From the NCBI GenBank assembly GCA_015680905.1, contig CM027381.1, positions 1,131,501-1,195,500 of the forward strand: a stretch of 64,000 bases of DNA. The letters are read 5' to 3'. How positions within the stretch are numbered: position 1 is the first letter of the stretch; every line of letters begins with the position of its first letter. Source of the stretch: Coptis chinensis (taxonomy: Eukaryota > Streptophyta > Magnoliopsida > Ranunculales > Ranunculaceae). The position numbers and the translations under genes were made by a program. Below the pieces are notes generated by a model, which was not told the origin of the DNA, made no database searches, and saw nothing but the letters and a program-made list of their open reading frames with translations. Shown piece after piece: positions 21,318 to 32,485 of the stretch.

Positions 21318-22676
21318 CATATGTTGCTGCTATGTTGGAAAATACAGAAGGACGTGTATTGCAAGTGGGTGTCCAACATAATCCAAGTATCAATATAAAA
21401 CATTCTGAGATTATGGAAATAGATATGCTGGGGGCGTCATGGTTAAGCAATTATATTTTATTTTTGTTTAAAGGTTAGTTACCCAAGGATAAAAATGAAG
21501 CTAGAAGAATAAAATCTAGAGATGAAAGATATCTGCTAATAGACGATGAATTGTATCGGAAAAATCCAGGGGGACCGCATTTGAAATGTATATCGGCATC
21601 CGATGCTAATCAAATCATCGCATAGATACATGAAGGGGAGTGCGGAAATCATTCAGCAGGAAGATCCTTGGCTAACGAGATAACAAGGCAAAGATATTTC
21701 TGGCCACAAATGAGAAGAGATTGTCTTCAATATGCAAAGAAGTGCATTCAATGTCAGAAACATGGCCATGCAATTCATGTTCCAGTAGAGGAATTGCATT
21801 GTGTGTCAAATCCATGGCCGTTTGCTTTATGGGGAATGGACATTATTGGACCTCTAATACCTGGGAGAGGCAAAAAAAAGGTTCATGCTTGCTGTGACTA
21901 ATTACTTTACTAAATGGGTGGAGGCGATAGCTTTTCAACATATCAGGGAATAGGATGTGATCGGTTTTTTGTTTGAAAGAGTGGTATGTCGATATGGTTT
22001 ACCGTATGCCATCATATTGGATAACGGTCCTCAATTCATTGGAGGCAAGGTGAGAGATTTCCTAGAATCATGTAAGATCAAACACTTCACATCGGCACCT
22101 TATTATGCTCAGGGGAATGGGCAAGCTGAAGCGAAAAACAAGACTATTATGGATAATATCAAAAAGAGATTGGAGGATAAGAAAGGCTTATGGGTCGATG
22201 AGCTAAATAGTGTGCTATGGGCATATCGGACAACTCCAAGAGTAGCTACAGGAGAGTCGCCATTTACTCTAGCCTATGGGATGGAAGCGGTAACTCCAGC
22301 TGAGATGGTAGTATCTACATCCAGGACATTGCTTGTGGAAAAAAGGTTAAATGAACAAGGGATGCAGGCAAAGATCTTAAATTTAGAGGGAAAACGGGAG
22401 CAAGCAAGAATTCAGCTTGATTGCTACCACAGACAGCTAAGGAAAGCATTCAATAGGAAAGTCAGAAGAAGAAGTTTCCAAGAAGGCGACTTAGTATTGA
22501 AGGAAGTCACTCAAGTGACAAAAGAGAAGGGAGCTGGAAAATTTTTAGGAAATTGGGAGGGGCCTTATATCATACACAAGGTGGGAATAAACGAAGCATA
22601 TTATTTGAAAAATGCTGATGGCGATCTACTTTCGAAACCTCAGAATGCCAATAATCTGAAGGTATTTTATCAATAA
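21318..22676 (+). pseudogene. int: Tat-element integrase
   Basis: After a frameshift at the end of the RNase H, the zinc-binding HHCC region is seen (HEGECGNHSAGR, then CIQCQKHGHA), followed by the catalytic core. WGMDIIGPL holds the first Asp, ILDNGPQFIGG the second and GQAEAKNKTI the Glu, so the DDE triad is intact. The frame is lost at about 21900 and a stop lies at 21951. The C-terminal part ends GNWEGPYIIHKVGINEAYYL at 22676. The enzyme would insert the cDNA; the broken frame makes this copy inactive. Confidence 0.9.
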
Positions 22677-22780
22677 TGTATTTTTCAACTTTATCAGAGG
22701 AATGATCTATGTAGCAAGAATATTCATGATAATAAAAGATTTGGATTCATAATGCAATGATGTTATAATATTATGTATTA

Positions 22781-23302
22781 AAGTCTTGTTATCGGCAGAA
22801 ATGTTGGTATCAGGCATATAGTCAAAAAGACCTGGTATCAGAAACAATGGCAGATACTAGGCACATAAAGTCCTGTTATCGGCAGAAATGTTGGTATCAG
22901 GCATATCGTCAAAAAGACATGGTATCAGAAACAATGGTAGATACCAGGCACATAAAGTCCTGTTATCGGTAGAAATGTTGGTATCAGGCATATCGTCAAA
23001 AAGACCTGGTATCAGAAACAATGGCAGATACTAGGCACATAAAGTCCTGTTATCGGCAGAAATGTTGGTATCAGGCATATTGTCAAAAAGACATGGTATC
23101 AGAAACAATGGTAGATACCAGGCACATAAAGTCCTGTTATCGGTAGAAATGTTGGTATCAGGCATATCGTCAAAAAGACCTGGTATCAAAGACAATGGCA
23201 GATACTAGGCACATAAAGTCCTGTTATCGGCAGAAATGTTGGTAGCAGGCATATTGTCAAAAAGTCCTGGTATCAGAAACAATGGCAGATACTAGGCATA
23301 TT
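22781..23302 (+). repeat. 87-bp tandem array (about 6 units) in the Tat 3' region
   Basis: Units begin AAGTCCTGTTATCGGCAG at 22781, 22868, 22955, 23042, 23129 and 23216, each exactly 87 bp apart. Two variants alternate: GACCTGG with GGCAGATACTAGG, and GACATGG with GGTAGATACCAGG. The order A-B-A-B-A gives a 174-bp higher-order period. Tandem repeats in this region are known in Tat/Ogre elements and can seed satellites. Confidence 0.93.
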
Positions 23303-23580
23303 TCCAAAAGTCCTGGTATCGATAGACGTATTGATATCAGGCACATCGCCAAAAGTCCTAGTATTGATAAACGTATTGATATTAGGCACATCGCCAAAAC
23401 TCCTGGTATCGATAGACGTATTGATATCAGGCACATTGTCAAAAGTCCTGGTATCAAAAACAATGGCCGATACCAGGCACATAAAGTCCTGATATTAGCA
23501 GAAATGTTGATATTAGGCATATTGTCAAAAGTCCTGGTATCAAAAGCAATGGCCGATACCAGGCACATAAAGTGGATTAT
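23303..23580 (+). repeat. 45-bp sub-array and diverged 87-bp units
   Basis: Three 45-bp units (GTCCTGGTATCGATAGACG... then GATATCAGGCACATCGCC) run from about 23311, followed by two diverged pieces of the 87-bp unit. The 45-bp units look like a re-amplified half of the 87-bp monomer, since both share CTGGTATC and ATCAGGCA(C/T)AT. Confidence 0.82.
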
Positions 23581-23821
23581 ATCGGCAGCATGGAGAAGTC
23601 ATTAGATATCGTGTTTATGATAAAGGTGCGTTGTTTAAATTATTAATTTTGGCAACAATGGCATGTATAATTGTAGTTATTCATAATTAGAAAGGGGCAA
23701 TGATAATGTCAAAATAAAAATGATGGTAATTGTTTTTTAACAGTTGTTGTCAAAACATTGATACATAGCATAGATAAAGATGTAAAGTCAATCATCATCT
23801 TCGTCTTCATCTTCATCCTCA

Positions 23822-24127
23822 TCATCCATTTTCAACTTCATTCTCATCATCATCGTCGTCTCTATCAGGGGAGGATCCATCATTTTTATAGTTATAACAA
23901 TAAGGATCTCGGAGCCACTCTTCTTCTTTTTCTTCTTCTTCATCAGAGTGTTCTGTGGTTGGGCAGTCTGACCAATCGAGCCACTCTGGAAGAACCATAA
24001 GTAGGACAAGAATGATAAAATAGAAGGGGAAAGGGTATATGTTTTTTTTTTTACGTTGGTGGTGTTTCAATAAAATAGTTGGTAAAAAGTAAGTTGAAGC
24101 ATAAGGTGAAAATGGGTTTTTATACAA
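23822..24127 (-). other. Possible short antisense ORF with acidic tail
   Basis: A 101-codon minus-strand frame contains VLPEWLDWSDCPTTEHSDEE, then runs of Glu and of Asp. The Asp run is the translation of a GAT-type microsatellite, so it could be chance. It lies just past integrase on the strand opposite to pol, like the larger antisense gene further right. No known domain was recognised and there is no evidence for expression. Confidence 0.25.
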
Positions 24128-24430
24128 GTAGAAAGATGGTAAAAATGAGGAAAATAAATGGTATTAGCATGAAAACAAGAAAAATTAAAGAAGGATAGCA
24201 GGAAAATGAGGAGTTGGTAAATAAAGTCAATTGAAAAAAGTAATTTTATGGTTATCTGTGTAAAGAACATTTGGGAAGAAGTAAATTATTTAATTATTAA
24301 TTATTAAGTTTAAATGGAGTTTTTAATGCATGTTGGGATTTGAATTAAGTTGTTGAATTATGGTCATTTAATACAGTGGTGTCATCGATACTCTATTTTG
24401 TTTGAGGATATCAAAAAGTCTAGTTTTTCT

Positions 24431-24960
24431 GATAATACAAGTCTTAGTATCGCCGATACTCTAGTTTTAATGGAGTATCAAAAATTTCAATTTTTCTGAT
24501 GATACAAGTCTTAGTATCACCGATACTCTAGTTTTGGCGGAGTATCAAAAATTTCAATTTTCTAATAATACAAGTCTTAGTATCGCTGATACTTTAGTTT
24601 TGGGGGAGTATCGAAAATTTCATTTTTCTGATGATACAAGTCTTAGTATCGCCGATACTCTAGTTTTGGTGGAGTATTGAAAATTTTATTTTTCTGATGA
24701 TACAAGTCTTAATATCACCGATACTCTAGTTTTGGTGGAGTATCGAAAATTTCAAATTTTTGATGATATAAGTCTTAGTATCGCCGATACTCTAGTTTTG
24801 GTGGAGTATTGAAAATTTCATTTTTCTGATGATACAAGTCTTAGTATCGACAATACTCTAGTTTTGGGGGAGTATCAAAAATTTCAATTTTCTGATGATA
24901 CAAGTTTTAGTATCGCCGATACTCTAGTTTTGGTTGAGTATCGAAAATTTCATTTTTCTG
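24431..24960 (+). repeat. 66-bp tandem array (about 8 units) with a palindrome in each unit
   Basis: Units of about 66 bp begin GATGATACAAGTCTTAGTATC at 24431, 24498, about 24564, 24630, 24696 and so on. Each has AGTATCG-C-CGATACT, a 7-bp perfect inverted repeat around one base, followed by CTAGTTTTGGTGGAGTATCG. The word GTATC is shared with the 87-bp array, suggesting both grew from related seeds. The array lies between integrase and the antisense gene. Confidence 0.9.
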
Positions 24961-25237
24961 TTGGTTGAGAGTATTGAAAGTTAGATTTTCTGTTAATAGA
25001 AGGCTAAGTTTTCAATGATACATTTGCTATTTTGTACAAGTCTAAATATTAGCGATAGGTAAGTCCTGTTGGGGATGTTGAGAAACTCATGTTTCTATTT
25101 AATGCAAATCTAGAAAAGTGGTAGATCAAAGAAGAAGAAGATTGTAGCGGGTATTACAAAATTAGGGAATATTGTAGCAAAATGGGTACAGTTACAATAT
25201 TCCAATATTACAAAATAAGGCTGGCAGGATATCAAGT

Positions 25238-25299
25238 TTAAGATGGAGGGGTACTAAGGAGACCATCTATTTCAGCAAACTCATCAGATGGAAGGGCAT
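25238..25299 (-). pseudogene. Antisense gene of the Tat element: 3' end of last exon
   Basis: Reading across the solo LTR at 25300-28816, the minus-strand frame PTTTDA continues here as LPSDEFAEIDGLLSTPPS and stops with TAA at 25238-25240. The solo LTR therefore split the last codons of the gene from the rest. The exact restoration of an open frame after removing LTR plus one TSD copy is good evidence that this frame was the real one. Confidence 0.7.
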
Positions 25300-26871
25300 T
25301 GTAATGCCCGTATTTAAAATACGTAATTATTTATTAAATAATTTATTTATTTATTTAAAATTCGCTGGATTGGATTTGGGATATGTGGGCCTGGTTTCTG
25401 GGCCCGAGTCTGTATTGGGCTTAGGTTTCAAACCCAAGTATATATTCGTATTGTTCTGGAGAATAAGGTTCTTAGATAATAAAATAATAAAAATGGAGGC
25501 GGCTTGTTTGCTCAAGCGTTGGAGCGCGACGATTCGGACTAGGAGGAATTCGTCGAGCTGTTAATTAAGGTGAGTAGATATTTTATTGAATTTCTTATAT
25601 ATAAAATTCTCGTTAGTTGTCGATTTCACGATGCTGGAAAATGGTCTGTGCTGTGTTTTGATTCAGTCTTGATTTAGTTTTTATCTTCAGTTCTTTTTTA
25701 AGCAACGGTTTATATTCGTGTTTATGGATTGAAGAAAACTCTGTCTCCGGAAATTTGTCCCGACCCTTGATAACAAGCGGGTAGTTAATCGATTTCAGGC
25801 CTACTGTTAATAGATGGGTAGGTCGACGTATAGATTATTGGTGGTCGCAATTTGGTGGAAGATTATACACTGTTCATGGCGGCTAAAGCCCAAACAAAGA
25901 AATCGTATTGATTATCTGTCTTGTTAGTTAAATTATTGCGGTTGTGACTTGGATGTGGGTGGTTACTCGATTGGAGGGGCTGTTGAAGCTTGAAGGAGCG
26001 TCAATGGAGGCGCGACCCCAAACCTCCTCCTATGTCCTATAAAGGTTTGAATTGGAATACGGTGATACTGTGGGGGTGTCGATACTTTATGTTGAAGCTG
26101 TTAGTTTGTATTGTGGGTTGGCTGTTTTATGATTGGGTTGTGTAGTGAGATGTGGGCTGTTGGGAGCTTGGAGAAGGTGTTAATGGCAGTCGGATCCATG
26201 CTTTGAGGAGTGATTTTCGAAACTGAAAATTTGGAGTTTCCTTGTTAATTAATGTTGTGGGGTTTTTCACCTTCACAAATTTCGGTGGGTTTGTGTAGGC
26301 TGGTGTGTGGAGGTTGTGGTGGTCGATTTGGTGGCTGGTGGAGTTGCTGGAGCTGAGGGAGATGAGGAAGAAGACTGTTTGGTTCGTGGGCTTGGGGCTT
26401 GGGCCTAAACCTTTGTTTGGTTGGGCCCAAAAATCTATTTTTGTTTTGGGCCGATTTCTATATTAGTTAGTTGGGCCTTAGTTGGTTTTCCTTTGGGCCG
26501 ATTCTATTTTGTTTGGTGATGGGCCGATATAAATCTTTTTGGTTGGGGCTTGTTCTAATTTTTGTGTACATGGACCGGTTTTCTTTCATTTTTGTGGGCT
26601 GGGCCATTATTGTTTTAAGTGGATCTGTTCCCTCTAGATATTTCAAGTTGGGCTAAATCTATTGTTGGGTCGGTTTCTAGTTAGGTTTTTATGTTGGATC
26701 CGGCTAGCATTATTTGAACCTTTGGTTGAGTCATAGGCTTGGCTAGTTGGTAACCATGACTTTAGCCATGAGCCCATGAGCCATGCACCTTTACCTTAGC
26801 CATGACATGAACTTTGACCTTAGCCATGAACCATGGCTCTGACCATGAACTGTTGAACATGGAAACGACAG

Positions 26872-26945
26872 TTTGACTTTGACAATGACTTATTGACTTT
26901 GACTGTTGACCATTGACTGTTGATCGTTGACCGTTGAATGTTGAC
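26872..26945 (+). promoter_or_regulatory. TTGAC (W-box core) cluster in the solo LTR
   Basis: Eight TTGAC words occur in about 75 bp (for instance GTTTGACTTTGAC and GTTGACCATTGACTG). TTGAC(C/T) is the core bound by WRKY factors in plants. A run of GCCATGA(A/G)CC-type repeats precedes it (about 26750-26860). Its density suggests an enhancer, but could also be simple slippage of a short unit. Confidence 0.5.
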
Positions 26946-27570
26946 TTTTTCCAGATTTTTTCACATATTTAAGAATATGGAAAAATGTAGTAATAAAATA
27001 TTGTCAAAAATTGTATAAATTTGTTTGTCATTATCTAATTAAGATTTGACGTGAGTAGGGTGTAAAGAATATAAGATTTGCACGTAACAGAGGGGAATTC
27101 GTATAAGACTTAGATATATATGTTTTTATGAGAATTAAACTACACATGGACTTAGATTCATGGACTTTAGTATTGGGCTTTGATGGTGTATTGAGTTCAC
27201 ATAAATATATTGAACGAATACATTACATGATTGATTACTAGTATGAGTTGCTACCTAAATGAATTGTAGTATTTATGAAGGCTTGAGATATTCTATATGG
27301 TGTAGTGCAATATATAATTAGCATGTGAAATAATAAGTTTCGAGATTTGATATAGAGATATTTGGATATCGTGCAATGAATAGTATTGGCACGTGATAAT
27401 GCGGATTGTATTATAACAAGAAACGTTGAGCTTCAGTACAATTAAGTATACTGGCATGAGATAGAATAAGAATTATTCTGAGATATAAAGGTATGACACC
27501 TGAATAAATTACGTAACGAAAATCGTAGAACCTAGCTACCACAACTCATGTGAGTTGCCTTTGTGATGGG

Positions 27571-28312
27571 CGTATGTGATATGATTGGCCCTTCGGGCGT
27601 TTCAGTGAATCTGAATTTCCCTTTTGGTGTAAGTAATGTGATTGGCCCTTCTGGCGTTTCAGTGAAGCTGAATGGCCCTTCTGGAGTAGCCGAATGGTGG
27701 CTTGATTATTCCGTTGGCAAAACTAGAACGAGACGCGCGATATTTTATGCCGAATAGTGGCAGTACTTGCATAATGGCTTTCGTGTGAGGGTTACCTAGT
27801 GTGCGGCATCCCGCTCAGGGTAGTTACGCACGGAGTGGTTCATTATGTGAGGGGAGGCATGTGGATGTACATGTTCGGCGTTGGGAAGCGATTGTGGTAG
27901 CCAGGGAAACTAGGTAAGACATAGTTATGACGTGATTTTAGGGACACGCAAAGAAAGCCTTAATTAATATAATTATGGTAATATGTTGGTTAATGATATA
28001 TCTTTAGATAGATGATTGTATATGGTTTTGCAGAAGGGTGGGTCAAACTAATTATTTGTGCAGAGACTACCAACTCTGTAATTGAGCATGAAATGCGGTA
28101 AGTATAAAATATGCTTGGCTGGTTATTAGTTTAGTTAGAACCTAAGGTGCCTCGTGGAGGAACTAAATGCCTTTTTATTATAATGATGGTTTGTTGTGGG
28201 TTAGTGGGAAGTTAAAACCTTCCGATGGGAGGAACTACCTGCCTTACTTATTGTAGTTAAGAATGTTGTATTAGTTGTTGGAAGTTAAGGCGCCTCGGTG
28301 GAGGAACTAACT
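27571..28312 (+). repeat. Short direct repeats in the distal half of the solo LTR
   Basis: Two sets are visible. The first repeats ATTGGCCCTTC(G/T)GGCGTTTCAGTGAA about 70 bp apart (27583 and 27641), with a third partial copy. The second has three copies of (G)AAGTTAA...CCTC(G/C)GTGGAGGAACTAA(C/A)TGCC (about 28150, 28210 and 28270). Their role is unknown; such internal repeats are common in long gypsy LTRs. Confidence 0.6.
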
Positions 28313-28816
28313 GCCTTATGGATTGTGTATGTATATGTATAAATATATGTTGTATTTTAGAGCTACTCACACTAGCATTTTTATAATGCTGACCCGATTT
28401 GCATGTTTGCTTATCGGGTGTGTTCATTAAATGAACATAGTTGATAAGTCTTGACAGGTTTAGTGTTGAAGAAGGTTGGTTGCTGCTTGTGGTTTGCGTT
28501 AGCATTGTATTTCAGGATATGTTTTGTTTTCCCTTAAGGTGTAATAGATTTTTAGTTTAGACAAATGTTGTTTTATATTTTCAGTTGTATTTATAACTAA
28601 TGAAGGTTGAAAGGAGATTTATAACTTAATCAATTTCGTGAATTTTTGTAATGAAGAGGACTTTTGTTAATTTGAAATTTTTATTGGTTTTTAATTATCC
28701 GCATATTTAAACTGATTATGGGTTTTTGGGAGTTGAAAGTGCGTCACACCTCGAAGATCGAAGAGTCGGGAACAAATATTATTTTTTCGAATTCTGTCAA
28801 AATTTGGGGTGTGACA

Positions 28817-29334
28817 GGCATCAGTAGTAGTAGGGCAAGTTGTTGTTGTAATGGTAGCAGCAGAAGTAGATGGAATGGAGGCTGGAAGTTCATAAGTAGG
28901 AGTACTATCGGCAGAAAGATCATACTTTGCAAGAATATCAACTGGAACATATGGTCGGAAGACTTCAAGCTGATCCGCAAGGGAATTCAAAGATGTCATA
29001 ACATCGTTAAATTCATCATCGGTAGCGTCCGAAGTTTCTTTATACTTTGCCTCTGTGATAGCAAAGTATTCGGTGAGTTTCTTCAGCTGTTTTGAGTGTT
29101 CTTTCTTCAAAATTTCAGTGTGTTCGGCAATCTTCTGTTGAAGGGTTTGTTCAGCAGTTTCGACATTCTTTTTCAAGTCGCTTGTCAGTTGACTGTTCTC
29201 CCGTTTCAAGAGAGTGACTTCTTTGTTCAGTTTGTCGACTTCCACCTGTTGATTTTCGACTGCTTTTCTCAAGCGACCAATATCATTGTCCTGCTGATAG
29301 TAGGAGTCAAACTGAGCCAGACAAGCTACTTTAG
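28817..29334 (-). pseudogene. Antisense gene of the Tat element: coiled-coil exon
   Basis: After an acceptor near 29335, the frame reads KVACLAQFDSYYQQDNDIG and continues through a heptad-rich stretch (LNKEVTLLKRENSQL, KIAEHTEILKKEHSKQLKK), a clear coiled coil. It ends in a Pro/Thr-rich tail. The frame crosses the solo LTR boundary at 28817 and resumes at 25299. The coiled coil suggests self-association. The junction with exon 2 is out of phase by canonical GT-AG rules, so either a splice site was misread or the gene is decayed. Confidence 0.6.
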
Positions 29335-29419
29335 CTTAGAAAAATAACAAAAATCGATAAGCAGATATAAATTATACATGAAGATCCATATATCTGACAA
29401 AGGAAAGATGGTGTGAATA

Positions 29420-30353
29420 CCTTTTCTATGAAATCACAAAAGGTGGTTAAGCGTTCTGCAGGTGTCGCAGCATGCATAACAAGCTTATCTTTTGGAAGAA
29501 CATAGTTGGAGGAGAGGCTCACATCCAAGTCTTTAGGAAGATAATCGGCGAATAGGGAGGCAGTTAAGGGAATATAGGATCCATTGCATAGCTGAAATAC
29601 AGGCTTGAAGAGATCAGTGGTATCGAAAGAAGTAATAGAGTCAAGTGTTTGACCCTTAGCAAGTCCACTTTCCCTCCATTTGCATTTCTTGGAACCAGAG
29701 TGATTATGTGTATCTTGAGATGACGTATAGGATATGTCATTAGGAGGAGCATGATGCTTATCTTTAGAAGAAGGTTTCCGAGTATTAGAAGGTGGAACAG
29801 GAGGCTGTTTCTGTGGAACCTTGGCCGATGTAGTGTCAGCAGCTTTCTGTTTATCTTTGCCAGGAAGTTGGCGACTAACACTTGGGTTCGCTGATAGTCG
29901 AGGTGCCATATCTGTATACAATAAATGATGCTGATCAAATATATCTTGTAAAATCGGATATTCATAAAAATCAGGAACTTCTTTTTTAATTTCGGGAAAA
30001 AGAGTTGGGGTCATGGTAAGATTGTTATTTAGATAATGGAAGAAACTGTCGGGAAGATTAGGAGGTATTTCATGCAAAGCAAAGGAGGCCAGAAGAAAAG
30101 AAGGATCGTTTAAATGATTTGTTGAAGGAGAGTGAAGGGAAATTGGCGACTGACCCATTTTGTGGAGAACCCAAATCTGGAGATCATAAAGAGGAGCTCG
30201 ATAATTTTTGATATCAGAAAGAGCAACAGTAAGGCGAGGGTTCCCTTCTTTGTCAGCCCCAGTTCTGACATTAATTTGTTCATCAGTTCCTTCTAAGAGT
30301 TTAAGCACTCTGTCAGAATTCTTATGAGCTTTGGCAAAATGAGGGAGGAGTAC
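29420..30353 (-). pseudogene. Antisense gene of the Tat element: exon 2
   Basis: A minus-strand open frame of about 310 codons starts after TTTTCAG (acceptor at 30354-30355) with VLLPHFAKAHKNSDRVLKL and ends at ATAGAAAAG before GTATTC (donor at 29419). It contains NPRLTVALSDIKNYRAPLYD, IPPNLPDSFFHYLNN, and a basic Pro/Ser/Lys-rich disordered middle (PGKDKQKAADTTSAKVPQKQ). Introns near 30354-30436 and 29335-29419 are about 80-85 nt, a normal plant size. Extra antisense ORFs between integrase and the 3' LTR are documented for Tat elements; their function is unknown. Confidence 0.65.
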
Positions 30354-30436
30354 TGAAAATATACACAAAGGATGGGGTCAGAATGGGATTCCGATATATA
30401 TAAATATCGAAGTTAAATCAAAAGGAGGGTATACCT

Positions 30437-30721
30437 AAAGAATTGAAGACTTGATGTTTCAGAGGAGGTTTTGCTGGAGGATCGACACTTTCCCATTCAC
30501 CTAAAACAATGATGGGATACTTGGTCCATTCCTTGTCGCTTTTTCTATTTTTACGGATAACACCCTTGATGTTTGATTTGTTGTGTTTTCGAGGGTAAAA
30601 ATATCCAGGAAGTTTTTATGCAAAGGTATAATGTTTAAGGATATCGGATAATCGGATTCTATCGGCCTCATGCTTGTTTAGAGAAAGATGACTATTGTAA
30701 TAGTTGCAGATAAACATTAAT
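30437..30721 (-). pseudogene. Antisense gene of the Tat element: 3' half of exon 1
   Basis: Continues exon 1 after the 1.27-kb solo LTR: FICNYYNSHLSLNKHEADR, one in-frame stop at about 30618, then KLPGYFYPRKHNKSNIKG and KYPIIVLGEWESVDPPAKP, ending TTTAG before GTATACC (donor). Joined to the right-hand part, the frame is continuous through NFWRLMFICNYY. The region is reminiscent of the putative gypsy-type transposon family (Transposase_28-like), a resemblance by eye only. Confidence 0.65.
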
Positions 30722-31995
30722 TGTAGGAACCGTTATGGTTTCACCGAATGATTTACAAACCGCGAAAACCCATGCGCAGCGGAATAAAGGGTGTTCACGG
30801 TTTGGTTTAGAAATTTATACCTTTAGATCGGCTGTGATATCTCTGAGTATTCAAGATCTACGAAATCAGCAACCTCTTCATCTTTTGTTGTATTCCTATC
30901 CTTAGATTGTACGTTGTGTGGGCAACGATCTTCCAGCCTCTTCTTTCTCTCTTGTTTTCTCTCTCACTCACAAAGTTATAACCGATTTTGGATCTATCTT
31001 TCCTTGAGCAAAACCTGAGTTTTTCTTGTGTAAAAAACGGCTAGAGAAAGAGGTTTCTATTTATAGGCTACAACAGGGACCATGAGGAGAAATTAGGGTT
31101 GGGCCTCTTGACGGGCTTAGGCTTCCCATATTTGCCCAGAACACACGGCCCAAGTCCGTCAACAAATGACTTATTCTACTAAAGGCCATTGTTGCACTAC
31201 CGCCCTAATCCCAAATTACGTGTTACGTTTATGGGCTCCATATTATATGCTCGTTAATCTCCCCGTGTTTAAGATATCGAATGCCCGTTGATTAAGTCAA
31301 GTTATTGACAACTACATTAATCAACTTCTTATGTCCTTGAGTAGTATCACTCAACCTCATTGTCATGTCAGATTAAATCCACCTGCAGGATTTACATGAC
31401 AATCCTTATGACCTTCTCAAGGGGACATCATCAACCCGACTTCCTGTGGGTCACGGATTCCTTCTATAATCAACAACACACCTTACATACAATGTCATTA
31501 CCCAATCCATCGAGTTTGTTGATTCACAAATGAATCTCACTCATTGATGATTTAAAGCAATGTACAATGCACGTAAGTGCCCATTATTTTATCCGGATTA
31601 AGAGGACAAACATCCATAATAACAAAAGTGTTTGTTTTCTTATATAGTCAGTATAAAGAGAAACAACCTCACTTGGTCCTGTTCAATACACACAAAGTGT
31701 ACTAGTGTAATCCTGTAGGCAAGATAAACTAATACCAAATTATACTATAACTGTACCAATGGTTTGTCCAAATCCATCTAGGTTGTGAACGTTTACTTAT
31801 ACTTTATAAGGTACTGATGATATGATCTTCTGTGTGTCACCACACACCATATCATCTATAACATAAAGTATTAGACGCATGCATATAACTAATAACATAT
31901 ATAATATGCATAACATTTGCTCATATGATTCTCATTCAAAATATAAAGAATTAGAGTTAATACAAAAGTAATGCTTTCAGTATATAACCCTATCA
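30722..31995. mobile_element. 1.27-kb solo LTR, probably copia-type
   Basis: Begins TGTAGGAACCG and ends CCCTATCA (on the other strand TGATAGGG...CCTACA), so both ends have TG..CA. Flanking 5-mers TTAAT (30717-30721) and TTAAC (31996-32000) are a TSD with one change. Removing it restores an exon of the antisense gene. The block CCCATGCGCAGCGGAATAAAG is of a kind common near the edge of plant copia LTRs. No internal domains are present. Family and orientation are inferred. Confidence 0.75.
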
Positions 31996-32485
31996 TTAAC
32001 CTCCAGAAATTACCCATTCCTTGACCAAGGAAAATGTTTAGATGATTTAATACTTCGCGATCGAGATTGGTCAGAGGCAATCTCAATCTAGCAGCGAGTT
32101 GACCAACAGTGACAATGATCGCTCGTCTAGTGCCACTTTGACATTTGGTGAAAGTCCGAGTCCCATCATAGTGTTGCAGATAGAGGGAAAGGGGAATTTG
32201 ATAAGCAGTTTGAACTTGCATTAGATTGGGTCTTTTGATGAAGAAACCGCTAAGTCTGTCTTTCCAGCGACTTGTATCTTCAATAGTTTCGCGTTCAGAT
32301 TCAGAGGCAGTGGTTTCGAAAGGATGACAGGGAATCCCTTCTACAACATAAGATAATTCCCAAGAAGTTTGGGGTCGATCGCGCCTCGAAGAAGTAGAAG
32401 TAAGATTATGACTACGAAGTCTATCGTCAAAAGGGGTTCCTTCACTACTAGTACTAGCATCGGAGAGGGTATCTTCGCTTGCCAT
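31996..32485 (-). pseudogene. Antisense gene of the Tat element: 5' half of exon 1 with start codon
   Basis: The ATG at 32483-32485 starts MASEDTLSDASTSSEGTPFD, a Ser/acidic-rich N-terminus, followed by FFIKRPNLMQVQTAYQIPL and VTVGQLAARLRLPLTNLDRE, then LNHLNIFLGQGMGNFWRL at the insertion point. TATA-like words lie close upstream (TTATATATAG just before the ATG; ATTATATATAC near 32540). Together the exons would code for a protein of roughly 750 residues. Confidence 0.65.

Larger units (their letters stand above)
25300..28816. mobile_element. 3.5-kb gypsy-type solo LTR
   Basis: Begins TGTAATGCCCGTATTTAAAA and ends GGGGTGTGACA, with 5-bp duplications GGCAT at 25295-25299 and 28817-28821. No gag-pol sequence lies within. 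TGTAA(T/C)GCCC...TGTGACA ends and a length above 3 kb are typical of Tekay/Del-type chromovirus LTRs; the family is an inference. It sits inside the last exon of the antisense gene. Confidence 0.88.

Noticed and set aside
22781-24960. CRISPR-like direct repeats
   Set aside because: The repeats are head to tail with no unique spacers, lie in a plant retrotransposon and have periods typical of tandem satellites.
27563-27757. A 64-codon plus-strand ORF with GPSGVSV repeats
   Set aside because: It is the translation of short DNA repeats within a solo LTR, with no start context and no known domain.
28718-29095. Plus-strand ORF opposite the coiled-coil exon
   Set aside because: Shadow of the minus-strand antisense gene; the minus-strand frame is the one restored when the LTR is removed.
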